Source: Candidatus Leucobacter sulfamidivorax (lineage in GTDB: Bacteria > Actinomycetota > Actinomycetes > Actinomycetales > Microbacteriaceae). Taken from it: 64,000 nt of DNA. Positions within the stretch are counted from its first letter, which is position 1; each line of letters starts with the position of its first letter. A program made the translations under genes and the position numbers. Of this stretch, positions 1 through 7,758 are shown one piece after another. The stretch covers positions 744,001-808,000 of the forward strand of contig QZLF01000002.1 of the NCBI GenBank assembly GCA_016771945.1, given 5' to 3'. The notes under the pieces are model-generated. The model had not been told where the DNA came from and did not search any database. It worked only from the letters and a program-made list of their open reading frames with translations.

Positions 1-4
1 GCCC

Positions 5-586
5 GTGATCGCCGGGGCGATCATGCTGGCCTCGGGGGCCCTCTGCCTCGGCGGGGCCGTCGTCTCGCGCAGTCGCATCGGCATCGCGGCCTCGGCGGCC
101 ATGGTGCTCGCGATGGTCGACCTCGTGCTCGTCGGCCTCGTGCCCCCGGTCGTCTGGGCGGCGCTGCTCCTCGCCGCGGGGATCGTGCTCGTCGTCGGCT
201 CGCGGCAGGGCGCGCGGCTCGAGCCGCAGACCGTGCCCGGCGCGATTCCGGTGGATCCCGTGGCGGGAGCCCCCGCCCCGCCGGCGCCGGCCGGCGCCGA
301 CCCCCTCTCCCGCGCCGTCCTAATCGCCTCGGCGCTCGCCTATCCGGCGATGGCGTGGCTCGTGCTCGCGCACGGTCACGGCGCGGGTGGCGCGGCGACC
401 GGGATCGATGCGCACGCGGGCCACGGCTCCTTCGGGGCGCTGCTGCCGATCCTCGTCATCGCGCCGCTCGTGGCGACGCTGCTCGGGCTCTGCGCGACCG
501 CGGCGCTCCGCCGGCGGGCCGGGCTCGCGGTGGAGTCGGGGGCCATGGCGGCGATGCTGCTCGCCATGCTGATCCCCGCGGTCTGA
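5..586 (+). CDS. Integral membrane protein, possibly 5'-partial
   Basis: A GTG at position 5 opens 193 residues, but the frame is open to the window edge, so the true start may lie upstream. Hydrophobic segments lie at about residues 3-22, 25-45, 48-65, 105-122, 145-165 and 175-192, giving roughly five or six membrane spans. A Pro/Ala-rich loop sits at about 75-100. A His/Gly-rich loop near 122-142 contains HGHG and HAGHG and could bind a metal; that is inference. No family was recognised. It ends convergently against hpaD with a GC-rich hairpin between them, so it is not part of the aromatic operon. Confidence 0.7.
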   Translation: MIAGAIMLASGALCLGGAVVSRSRIGIAASAAMVLAMVDLVLVGLVPPVVWAALLLAAGIVLVVGSRQGARLEPQTVPGAIPVDPVAGAPAPPAPAGADPLSRAVLIASALAYPAMAWLVLAHGHGAGGAATGIDAHAGHGSFGALLPILVIAPLVATLLGLCATAALRRRAGLAVESGAMAAMLLAMLIPAV

Positions 587-600
587 GCGGGTCGGGTTCG

Positions 601-646
601 GGCGGCTCGGGTTCCGATGGATCGGGCTTCGGCGGCTCGGGTTCCG
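601..646. repeat. Exact 16-bp direct repeat after the first gene
   Basis: GGCGGCTCGGGTTCCG occurs at 601-616 and again at 631-646. It lies in a Gly/Ser-codon-like low-complexity stretch (587-660) just after the stop codon at 586. In another frame the stretch would read as a GSG-type linker, so it may be the remnant of a longer C-terminus. No function is assigned. Confidence 0.6.
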
Positions 647-682
647 CGGATCACTCCGAGCGGATCCGCCCCGGATCGCAAG

Positions 683-712
683 GGGGCCGGAGCGCTTTCG
701 CGCCCCGGCCCC
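683..712. terminator. GC-rich hairpin between convergent genes
   Basis: Stem GGGGCCGG/CCGGCCCC continues through an A/C mismatch into GCGC/GCGC with a TTTC loop. It lies between the membrane protein (stop 586) and hpaD (stop 750, opposite strand). There is no U tract, as is common for high-GC actinobacterial terminators. It probably serves both directions. Confidence 0.6.
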
Positions 713-749
713 GATCCCGAACCTGCTCACCAGGCCCCGAGATGTGCGC

Positions 750-1892
750 CTACAGCGTGTTGCCGAGCTTGAAGCCCTGCTCGCCGTCGCCCTGGCGGGT
801 GTACGAGAAGCCGTCGGCGCCGATGGTCACCTCGAGCTCCGAGTCGTCGGTGCGCTTGATGACCGGCTGCGGGTTGCCGTCGAGGTCGAGCACGAGCGAG
901 GCCTCGGTGTACCACGAGGGCACGACCGGGTTGCCCCACCAGTCGCGGCGCTGGTTGTCGTGCACGTCCCAGGTGACGACCGGGTTGTCGGGGTCGCCCG
1001 TGTAGTAGTCCTGGGTGTAGATCTCGACGCGGTGGCCGTCGGGATCGAGGATGTAGAGGTAGAACGCGTTCGAGACGCCGTGGCGGCCGGGGCCGCGCTC
1101 GATGCGGTCCGACATGCGCAGCGACCCCATCTTGTCGCAGATCGCGAGGATGTTGTGCTTCTCGTGCGTCGAGAACGCGACGTGGTGCATGCGGGGGCCG
1201 TCGCCGCCCGTCGCCGCGGTGTCGTGCACGGTCGGCTTGCGGCGGATCCATGCGGCGTAGACGGTGCCGTGCTCGTCCTGGATGTCCTCGGTGACGCGGA
1301 AGCCGAGATCCTGGTAGTGGCGCACGGCGCGCGGCACGTCGGGGGTGACCTGGTTGAAGTGGTCGAGGCGCACGAGCGCACCCGGGGTGTAGAGGTCGTA
1401 GCGCCAGGCGAGACGCTCGACGTGCTCGACGTCGTGGAAGAACTCGTAGGGGAAGCCGAGCGGATCGACGACGCGCACCGAATCGCCGATGCCCTTCACG
1501 AAGCCGTCCGGGTTGCGGCGCACGTCGCAGCCGAGCTCGGTGTAGAAGGCGACCGCCTTGTCGAGGTCCTCCGGGGTGCGCACGCGGTACGAGAACGCGG
1601 CGACCGCGGCGACGGGGCCCTTGCGCAGCACGAGGTTGTGGTGGATGAACTCCTCCATCGAGCGCAGGTAGATCGCGTTCTCGTCCTCGGCGGTCACGAT
1701 GAGGCCGAGCACGTCGACGTAGAACTCGCGCGATGCGGCGAGGTCGGTGACGACGAGCTCCATGTAGGCGCAGCGGAGGATGTCGGGTGCCGGAGCCGAC
1801 GGGGTCGGGACCGGGTTGTCGGTCTTGATCGGGGCCTCTTTCGTGACCCAGAAGCCCGAGGAGGTCTTATCGGCGGGATTCAGTACAGACAT
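750..1892 (-). CDS. hpaD: 3,4-dihydroxyphenylacetate 2,3-dioxygenase (homoprotocatechuate extradiol dioxygenase)
   Basis: The 380-residue protein matches the type I (vicinal oxygen chelate) extradiol dioxygenases of the Brevibacterium fuscum HPCD group. It would open the ring of homoprotocatechuate to 5-carboxymethyl-2-hydroxymuconate semialdehyde using Fe(II) or Mn(II). Metal ligands are visible as His178 (LDHFNQVTP), His237 (MHHVAFSTH) and Glu290 (HRVEIYTQDYYTG). Their spacing equals the known H155/H214/E267 set. The second-sphere His (His223) and Tyr280 also fit. VOC repeats lie at about 40-160 and 173-300, followed by a conserved C-terminal lid (DNQRRDWWGNPVVPSW). The start has AAGGAAG upstream. 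It is last in the hpaG-gntR-hpaE-hpaD unit, 39 bp after hpaE. Confidence 0.96.
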   Translation of the reverse strand: MSVLNPADKTSSGFWVTKEAPIKTDNPVPTPSAPAPDILRCAYMELVVTDLAASREFYVDVLGLIVTAEDENAIYLRSMEEFIHHNLVLRKGPVAAVAAFSYRVRTPEDLDKAVAFYTELGCDVRRNPDGFVKGIGDSVRVVDPLGFPYEFFHDVEHVERLAWRYDLYTPGALVRLDHFNQVTPDVPRAVRHYQDLGFRVTEDIQDEHGTVYAAWIRRKPTVHDTAATGGDGPRMHHVAFSTHEKHNILAICDKMGSLRMSDRIERGPGRHGVSNAFYLYILDPDGHRVEIYTQDYYTGDPDNPVVTWDVHDNQRRDWWGNPVVPSWYTEASLVLDLDGNPQPVIKRTDDSELEVTIGADGFSYTRQGDGEQGFKLGNTL

Positions 1893-1931
1893 GATTGTGC
1901 TTCCTTGCGTTTTCAGGTGGTCGGGGAGTGG

Positions 1932-3431
1932 TTACTTGCCGGTCGCGCCGAAGCGGGGGAAGTGCGCCGTGCCGAGGGTGATGTGGACGGCCTGCTGATC
2001 GGTGTAGAAGTCGATCGAGCGGTAGCCGCCCTCGTGCCCGAGACCCGAGGCCTTGACGCCGCCGAAGGGGGTGCGCAGGTCGCGCAGGTTGTTCGAGTTG
2101 AGCCACACCATGCCGGCCTCGACCGACTGCGCGAAGTTGTGCGCGCGCTTCAGGTCGCTGGTCCAGATGTAGGCCGCGAGGCCGTACTTGGTGTTGTTGG
2201 CGAGCTCGAGCGCCTCCTCCTCCGTGTCGAAGGGGGTGATCGCGACGACCGGGCCGAAGATCTCCTCCTGGAAGATGCGGGCGTCGGGCGAGACGTCGGC
2301 GAAGGCGGTCGGGGCGACGAAGTTGCCCTCGGGGAAGCCCTCGGGGCGCCCGCCGCCGGCGATGAGGCGACCCTCGCTCTTGCCGATCTCGACGTAGCTC
2401 ATGACCTTCTCGTAGTGCTCGGGGTGCACGATCGCGCCGACCTCGGTCTTCGGGTCGCTCGGCAGGCCCACGACGATGTTCTTCGTGCGCTCGGCGTAGC
2501 GCTCCACGAACTCGTCGTAGATGCCGCGCTGCACGAGGATGCGCGAGCCCGCGGTGCAGCGCTCGCCGTTCAGGCTGAAGACGCCGAACACGGTCGCGTC
2601 GAGGGCGGTCTCGAGGTCCGCGTCGTCGAAGACGACCGCGGGGCTCTTGCCGCCGAGCTCCATCGAGAGGCCCTTCAGGAACGGGGCGGAGTTGCCGAAG
2701 ATGAGCGAGCCGGTGCTGCTCTCGCCGGTGAAGGAGATGAGCGGCACGTCGGGGTGCTTCACGAGCGAGTCGCCGGCCGACTCGCCGAAGCCGTTGACGA
2801 GGTTGAAGACGCCCGCGGGCACGCCCGCCTCTTCGAAGATGCCGGCCCAGAGCGAGGCCGAGAGCGGGGTGAACTCGGCCGGCTTCAGCACGACCGTGTT
2901 GCCGGTGGCGAGCGCGGGGCCGAGCTTCCAGGACTCGAGCATGAACGGCGTGTTCCACGGCGTGATGAGGCCCGCGACGCCGATCGGCTTGCGGTTCACG
3001 TAGTTCATCTGCACGCCGGGCACCTTGAAGGCGTCGTCGTGCTGAGCCACGATGAGGTCGGCGAAGAAGCGGAAGTTCTCGGCCGCGCGGCGGGCCTGGC
3101 CCTTCGCCTGGGTGATCGGCAGGCCCGAGTCCCAGCTCTCGAACTCGGCGAGCTGCTGATCGCGCGACTCGACGATGTCGGCCACCTTGTGCAGGATGCG
3201 CGAGCGCTCGCGGGGGAGCATCTTCGGCCAGGGGCCCTCCCGGAAGGCGCGCTTCGCTGCGGCCACCGCGAGGTCGACGTCGGCCTTCTGGCCGGAGGAG
3301 GCCTTGATGTAGTTCTGGTTGGTGACCGGGTCGAGGACGTCGAACTCCTGGCCGCCGACCGAGTCGACGAACTTCCCGTCGATGTAGTGGCGGATCTTAT
3401 CCGGGAGCCCTGCGGGCTTCTCGTGGGACAT
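1932..3431 (-). CDS. hpaE: 5-carboxymethyl-2-hydroxymuconate semialdehyde dehydrogenase
   Basis: An NAD-dependent aldehyde dehydrogenase of 499 residues, the expected size. Catalytic residues are visible: Asn160 (TPWNTPF), Lys183 (VLKPAE), Glu258 (MELGGKSP) and the nucleophile Cys292 (NGERCTAGSR). It should oxidise the hpaD ring-cleavage product to 5-carboxymethyl-2-hydroxymuconate. The assignment to HpaE rather than another ALDH rests on the ALDH sequence type and on its place directly before hpaD. AGGAAGG precedes the ATG. It lies 66 bp after the GntR gene on the same strand. Confidence 0.93.
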   Translation of the reverse strand: MSHEKPAGLPDKIRHYIDGKFVDSVGGQEFDVLDPVTNQNYIKASSGQKADVDLAVAAAKRAFREGPWPKMLPRERSRILHKVADIVESRDQQLAEFESWDSGLPITQAKGQARRAAENFRFFADLIVAQHDDAFKVPGVQMNYVNRKPIGVAGLITPWNTPFMLESWKLGPALATGNTVVLKPAEFTPLSASLWAGIFEEAGVPAGVFNLVNGFGESAGDSLVKHPDVPLISFTGESSTGSLIFGNSAPFLKGLSMELGGKSPAVVFDDADLETALDATVFGVFSLNGERCTAGSRILVQRGIYDEFVERYAERTKNIVVGLPSDPKTEVGAIVHPEHYEKVMSYVEIGKSEGRLIAGGGRPEGFPEGNFVAPTAFADVSPDARIFQEEIFGPVVAITPFDTEEEALELANNTKYGLAAYIWTSDLKRAHNFAQSVEAGMVWLNSNNLRDLRTPFGGVKASGLGHEGGYRSIDFYTDQQAVHITLGTAHFPRFGATGK

Positions 3432-3497
3432 GGCGTGCCTTCCTGTGTTCGGGATGGTGATCGTGGGCTTCGGGTGGTCTGGGGGCGGCGGATCGGC

Positions 3498-4175
3498 CTA
3501 GGCCGCGGGGAGCTCCTCGCCGTGGCGGCGTTCGTCCTGCTGGGCGAGCACGGCGTCGAGGGTCGTGAGGCGGTGCTGGCGCGCCGCCATCTCGATCTCG
3601 AGCACGGGGGCCCCGTCCCGGATGAGGGCGAGGATCCGGTCGTGCTCGTCGACGGATTCGCGGGCGCGGCCGGGCACGAAGCTGAATGACGAGTTGCGCA
3701 GCACCTTCATGCGGTTCCATCCGCGGTGCACGAGATCGAGGATGTGCGGGTTCGGGCAGGCCTCGAAGAGCACGCTGTGGAACTCGAGGTTCAGCTCGGT
3801 GAAGCGCTGCGGGTCGAAGTGCTCGAGCGTCTCGCGCATGCGGGCGTTGACGGCCGCGGCTCGTTCGAGGTGGTCCGCGGTGATGCCCGGGGTGGCGAGG
3901 GCCGTGGCGTAGCCCTCGACGAGCGCGAGGGTCTGCATGGTGTGCAGGTACTCGGTCTCCTGGATGAGCGCGACCTGCGCGCCGACGTTGAGCTCGAAGG
4001 TGACGAGCCCCTCGGCCTCGAGGCGGCGGATCGCCTCGCGCACGGGGACGACCGACATGTCGAGCTCGGCGGCGATCGGGGCGAGCACCAGCCGGAAGCC
4101 CGGCACGTACCGCCCGCTGTCGATCCGCTCGCGGATCAGGCGGTAGGCCTGTTCGCTTTTGGAGAGTTGAGTCAC
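3498..4175 (-). CDS. GntR-family regulator, FCD subfamily
   Basis: The chosen GTG start gives 225 residues and is preceded by AAGGAGG at ideal spacing. An ATG at 4223 would add 16 residues but has no ribosome site. An N-terminal winged helix (about residues 5-70; LRDMSVVPVREAIRRLE-like recognition region) is followed by an all-helical FCD ligand domain (about 78-210) with the usual metal-site histidines (EFHSVLFE, DEHDRIL, RQHRL). It sits inside the hpa unit between hpaG and hpaE, so it is probably the local regulator and likely responds to an aromatic acid or pathway intermediate (inference). Two perfect dyads lie just upstream. Confidence 0.9.
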   Translation of the reverse strand: MTQLSKSEQAYRLIRERIDSGRYVPGFRLVLAPIAAELDMSVVPVREAIRRLEAEGLVTFELNVGAQVALIQETEYLHTMQTLALVEGYATALATPGITADHLERAAAVNARMRETLEHFDPQRFTELNLEFHSVLFEACPNPHILDLVHRGWNRMKVLRNSSFSFVPGRARESVDEHDRILALIRDGAPVLEIEMAARQHRLTTLDAVLAQQDERRHGEELPAA

Positions 4176-4198
4176 ATTCACCTCCTTGAACTTTGATC

Positions 4199-4217
4199 CG
4201 AGGCCGCGGCGGCCTCG
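4199..4217. promoter_or_regulatory. Perfect dyad upstream of the gntR gene
   Basis: CGAGGCCGC and GCGGCCTCG flank a single central base, forming a 19-bp perfect palindrome 24 bp before the gntR start codon. A second dyad lies at 4231-4253. The site could be an operator for autoregulation or, as RNA, a hairpin reducing readthrough from hpaG. The sequence alone cannot decide. Confidence 0.4.
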
Positions 4218-4230
4218 GCACATACGCCGC

Positions 4231-4253
4231 GTAAAGGCCCACTGGGCCTTTAC
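4231..4253. promoter_or_regulatory. 23-bp perfect dyad between hpaG and gntR
   Basis: GTAAAGGCCCA, one base, then its exact complement in reverse, lying 42 bp after the hpaG stop. As RNA it forms an 11-bp stem ending in UUUAC, so it may be a partial terminator or processing site within the operon. As DNA it resembles a strong symmetrical operator. Confidence 0.45.
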
Positions 4254-4295
4254 ATTAAGCGGCTTGGTGCAGATTCGACTGGGCTGCCATGATCC

Positions 4296-5798
4296 TCAGG
4301 CCTTCCCCGTCTCCGCCTGGTACTTCGCGCGCCACTCGGCGTTCATCGGGAAGAGGCCGTCGACCGCGGCGCCCTGCTTCACCTGCTCGGCGACCCAGGC
4401 GTCGGCGTGCTCCTGGACGGCGGCCTCGCGGGCGACCTCCTCGAGCAGGAACGGCGGGATCACGATGACGCCGTCGCGGTCGCCGAAGATGATGTCGCCG
4501 GGCTGCACGGCGGCCCCGCCGCAGGCGATCGTGACGTCGGTCTCCCACGGGACGTGGCGACGGCCGAGCACGCTCGGGTGCGCGCCCTGCGAGAAGACGG
4601 GGATCTCGAACTCCTGCACGGCGCCGAAGTCGCGCACGCCGCCGTCGGTTACGATGCCGGCGGCCCCCCGGTACTGGGCGCGCAGCGCGAGCACGTCGCC
4701 GACGGTGCCCGTCTCGGGGAGGCCGCGGGCCTCGACCACGAGCACCTCGCCCGGCTGCACGCTGTCGAAGGCGCGCTTCTGGGCGTTGAAGCCGCCGCCG
4801 TACTCCTTGAAGAGGTCCGGGCGGAAGGGGATGAAGCGCAGGGTCTTCGCGGTGCCGAGGATGACGTCGTCATCGTGGTTCGGGTGCACGCCGTCGATGA
4901 AGATGTCGACGTAGCCGCGCTTGCGCAGCGCGGCCGAGACGGTCGCGACCGCGACGCCGTCGAGCAGCTCGCGGATCTCGTCGGTGAGCGGGCCGGCGTT
5001 CGTCGAGCTCGTCGAGACGTCGCCGTCGAGCGGCGTCGCGCGACCTGCGGCCACCGCGGCGGCGTGCTCCTCCTCGCTGCCCCAGGCCTCGACGCGCTGC
5101 AGGTCGTCGACCTTGGGCTGGTTGCCGAAGTCGCCGAAGGCGCGGGAGCCCTGGGTCACGGTGGTGACGAGGCGGCCCGTCGTGGGGGCGCCGGGGGCGT
5201 TCGGGGCGTCGACCTCGACCTCGACCACGTCGCCCGGCACGACGACGGAGCTGCCTGCCGGGGTGCCGGTGAGGATCACGTCGCCCGTCTGCAGGGTCAT
5301 GTGCTGCGACAGGTCGGCGACGAGCTGGCCGAAGGGGAACTTGAGGGTGTCGCTCGTGTCGTTCTGCACGAGCTCGCCGTTGACCCAGGTGCGCACGCGC
5401 CAGGCGTCCTGCCCGAGCCCGGGGGTCGGGATCGCGACCGGTCCGATCGGGGTGTAGCCGTCGCCGCCCTTGTTGCGCACGTTGGAGCCCTTGTCGGCCG
5501 CGCGCAGGTCGTAGAGGCCGAAGTCGTTGGCCGCGGTGACCGCGGCGACGTGCTTCCAGCCGTCCTCGGGGGAGACCCAGCGGGCGGGCTCGCCGATGAC
5601 GAGGGCGATCTCGCCCTCGAAGCCGAGCAGCTCGGTGCCGGCGGGGCGCTCGATCGTGCCGCCCGTGGCCGCGAGCGAGGAGGCGGGCTTCAGGAAGTAC
5701 GAGGGGAAGGCGGGTGTGCGGCCCCGCTGCGCGATGCGCGAGGGGTAGTTCAGGTGCACGGCGATGATCTTGCCGGGGGTGTCGATTCCGAGTGTCAT
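4296..5798 (-). CDS. hpaG: HpaG-type decarboxylase/isomerase: FAH domain fused to an RraA/HMG-aldolase-like domain
   Basis: 500 residues. The N-terminal half (about 1-240) is a fumarylacetoacetate-hydrolase fold with GFEGEIALVIG and KGGDGYTPIGP, typical of HpaG decarboxylase/isomerases. The C-terminal half (about 268-490) belongs to the RraA-like/HMG-CHA aldolase family, with GTVGDVLAL and VTDGGVRDFGAVQ. Enterobacterial HpaG instead has two FAH repeats. The product should decarboxylate 5-oxopent-3-ene-1,2,5-tricarboxylate and isomerise the product to 2-oxohept-ene-1,7-dioate. HMG/CHA aldolases are known to have oxaloacetate decarboxylase activity, so the RraA half may do the decarboxylation (inference). 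GAAAGG precedes the ATG. First gene of the leftward hpa unit. Confidence 0.88.
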   Translation of the reverse strand: MTLGIDTPGKIIAVHLNYPSRIAQRGRTPAFPSYFLKPASSLAATGGTIERPAGTELLGFEGEIALVIGEPARWVSPEDGWKHVAAVTAANDFGLYDLRAADKGSNVRNKGGDGYTPIGPVAIPTPGLGQDAWRVRTWVNGELVQNDTSDTLKFPFGQLVADLSQHMTLQTGDVILTGTPAGSSVVVPGDVVEVEVDAPNAPGAPTTGRLVTTVTQGSRAFGDFGNQPKVDDLQRVEAWGSEEEHAAAVAAGRATPLDGDVSTSSTNAGPLTDEIRELLDGVAVATVSAALRKRGYVDIFIDGVHPNHDDDVILGTAKTLRFIPFRPDLFKEYGGGFNAQKRAFDSVQPGEVLVVEARGLPETGTVGDVLALRAQYRGAAGIVTDGGVRDFGAVQEFEIPVFSQGAHPSVLGRRHVPWETDVTIACGGAAVQPGDIIFGDRDGVIVIPPFLLEEVAREAAVQEHADAWVAEQVKQGAAVDGLFPMNAEWRAKYQAETGKA

Positions 5799-5826
5799 GC
5801 TGGCCTTTCAGCTGGTCCTCTGGGTG

Positions 5827-5846
5827 CGTATTTCAAATGATATACG
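5827..5846. promoter_or_regulatory. Imperfect dyad in the hpaG promoter region
   Basis: CGTATTTCAA-ATGATATACG is symmetrical in 8 of 10 pairs and lies 29 bp upstream of the hpaG start, in the only AT-rich stretch of this intergenic region. On the minus strand TATATC within it could serve as a -10 element. Its size and AT-rich halves suit a GntR/FCD operator, so it is a candidate binding site of the operon's own regulator. Confidence 0.45.
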
Positions 5847-5912
5847 ATCCATGAGGGTTTTGGGAAGAGGGTCTCTCCGAGGACTTCGAGACCGTTCCCG
5901 CCCGCACCCGGA

Positions 5913-7592
5913 CTAGAGCTGCGCGTTGCGCGGCCCCCGCGGGCCGTAGTCGAACTCCGCGGTCATGGGGCCGAAGCCGCGCAGTCCCGCGGGCGCGTCC
6001 TCGGGGTCCAGGTGGAGCTCCAGGAAGGACCCGTGCGCCGAGACCTCGATGGCCGCAAGCGCCTCCTCCAGCTCGCCCTCGGTGGCGGCGGAGTGGAACT
6101 CCATGGTCGTGTCCGGCTTGAACACCTTCGCCAGTGCGCCGTAGTTCCAGTTCGCCACATCGTTGTAGGCGGAATTCATCCCGAGAATCCACCTCTCGAT
6201 CGTATAGCCGCGGTTGTTGATGAGCACGATGATCGGGGCGAGGTCCTCGCGCAGGATCGTGGAGAGCTCCTGCGCGGTGAGCTGGAACGACCCGTCTCCG
6301 ATGAACAGGACGTGACGGCGCTCGGGCGACGCGAGCTGGCTGCCGAGCAGCGCCGGAAGGGTGAAGCCGATCGATCCCCAGATCCCGGAGTTGATGTAGG
6401 TGGCGCCTGCGGGCAGCGGCTGGGGCCCGAGGCCGATGCTCGAAGTGCCCGCCTCGGCGATGACGACGTCGTCCGGGCGCAGGAAGTGCGCGAGGCGCGG
6501 CCACAGCCGCTCATGGGTGAGGGGCGAATCGCGTCTCGGGCGCGGCCCCCGGCGGACGGCCGGCTTCGCGGGCTTCCCGGCTTCGGCGGCGGGCACGCGT
6601 TCGAGCAGCAGGTCCAGCAGCTCGAGCACCGTGATGCCGTTGTAGTCCTCGCCGTGGATGCTGACGTGCTGATCGCCGAAGTCGACGGTGGCGTGCTGCG
6701 GCAGCTGCTGGGTGAAGGCGCCCGAGTTGCCCTCGATGAAGCGGGGCGTGGTGGTGAGCAGGAAGTCGGCCTGCTCGATCGCCTCGCGCACGCCGGGGGC
6801 GGAGTTCGCGCCGTTGTAGGTGCCGATGAAGAGCTGGCTCTGCTCGTTCAGCACGCCCTTGCCCGAGGTCAGATGCGCATAGGGCGTCCGGGTGCGCTCG
6901 GCGAACGCCTGCAGCCGAGAGGCGAAGCCGTGACGGTCGGCGTCGAGGTCGATGAGGAGCGCGGGGCGCTCAGCTGCGGCGAAGAGCTCGAGGATGCGCT
7001 CGGCGGCCGCCTGCAGCCGCTCGGGGTCGCTCGAGGGCCAGGCCGCGCTGAACGGCGTCGTCGGCGCCTCGATCGTCAGGTGCGAGATGTCCGAGGGCAG
7101 CTGGATGTGCACGGGGCGCTTCTCGCGCAGCGCGATGTGCAGCGCTCGATCGATCTCCTCGGCGGCGTTGTGGGGAGTGATGCGCACTGCCGCGGCGGTG
7201 AACTGTCCGATGCTTCCGAGCATGTTGCGGAAATCGCCGTCGGCCATGCTGTGGTGCAGGTCGTAGCGGGCCTCGGTGGCGTAGAGCGGGGGCGCGCCCG
7301 CGATCGACACGACGGGCACGTGCTCGGCCGCGGAGCCCGCGATGCCGTTCAGCGCGCTGAGCTCGCCGACCCCGTAGGTCGTGAGCAGCGCGCCGAGGCC
7401 GCGCGAGCGCGCGTAGCCGTCGGCCGCATAGGCGGCGTTCAGTTCGTTGCAGGTGCCGACGAAGCGGATGCCGTCGAACGCGTCGATCTGCTCGATGAAG
7501 TTGAGGTTGAAGTCTCCGGGCACGCCGATGATCTCGGTGATCCCGGCGTCGTGCAGCCGGGAGAGGAAGAAATCGCCGATGGTGATCCGCAC
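5913..7592 (-). CDS. Aromatic 2-oxoacid decarboxylase (phenylpyruvate/indolepyruvate decarboxylase type)
   Basis: The GTG at 7592 has AAGGAG upstream and gives 559 residues, normal for ThDP-dependent pyruvate/indolepyruvate decarboxylases. A longer open frame to 8630 runs antisense to PucR and is rejected. Visible active-site residues are Asp27 (GVPGDFN), Glu50 (TCNELNAAYAADGYAR), the His pair 113-114 (DLHHSMADGDF), the ThDP/Mg motif GDGSF at 432-436 through NN at 459-460, and Glu466 (GYTIE). It should convert phenylpyruvate, 4-hydroxyphenylpyruvate or indolepyruvate to the arylacetaldehyde plus CO2, feeding the neighbouring arylacetate pathway. Substrate choice is inferred from context. Divergent from the PucR gene. 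Confidence 0.88.
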   Translation of the reverse strand: MRITIGDFFLSRLHDAGITEIIGVPGDFNLNFIEQIDAFDGIRFVGTCNELNAAYAADGYARSRGLGALLTTYGVGELSALNGIAGSAAEHVPVVSIAGAPPLYATEARYDLHHSMADGDFRNMLGSIGQFTAAAVRITPHNAAEEIDRALHIALREKRPVHIQLPSDISHLTIEAPTTPFSAAWPSSDPERLQAAAERILELFAAAERPALLIDLDADRHGFASRLQAFAERTRTPYAHLTSGKGVLNEQSQLFIGTYNGANSAPGVREAIEQADFLLTTTPRFIEGNSGAFTQQLPQHATVDFGDQHVSIHGEDYNGITVLELLDLLLERVPAAEAGKPAKPAVRRGPRPRRDSPLTHERLWPRLAHFLRPDDVVIAEAGTSSIGLGPQPLPAGATYINSGIWGSIGFTLPALLGSQLASPERRHVLFIGDGSFQLTAQELSTILREDLAPIIVLINNRGYTIERWILGMNSAYNDVANWNYGALAKVFKPDTTMEFHSAATEGELEEALAAIEVSAHGSFLELHLDPEDAPAGLRGFGPMTAEFDYGPRGPRNAQL

Positions 7593-7715
7593 GGGGTCTC
7601 CTTGAAATCGTGGTTCGAAAGGCCGAGTCGAACGCCGTTCGTGGGACGGGAGGCCCGGGGCGTACGGCGGTTCGTCGCGGCGCGCGTGAGCCCACCGTAT
7701 CCGGGGGCGGCGCCG

Positions 7716-7758
7716 TTGTCCCCATTCGCTCGTCTCGACTATTCTCGACATATGTCGA
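7716..7758 (+). promoter_or_regulatory. Candidate leaderless promoter and palindrome over the pucR-type start
   Basis: TTGTCC at 7716-7721, an 18-bp spacer, and TATTCT at 7740-7745 place a start site at about the A of the ATG at 7752. There is no Shine-Dalgarno, so leaderless translation is likely. A perfect 14-bp palindrome, TCGACATATGTCGA, spans 7745-7758 and includes the start codon. It fits the TCNAC-N4-GTNGA pattern seen at six other promoters in this window. Confidence 0.5.

Noticed and set aside
744-3689. A 981-codon frame antisense to hpaD and hpaE
   Set aside because: It mirrors the codon bias of strongly supported genes on the other strand and shows the Val/Asp/Arg/His-rich composition of antisense frames.
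4176-4223. An upstream ATG start for the GntR regulator
   Set aside because: It has no SD, while the GTG at 4175 has AAGGAGG at ideal spacing.
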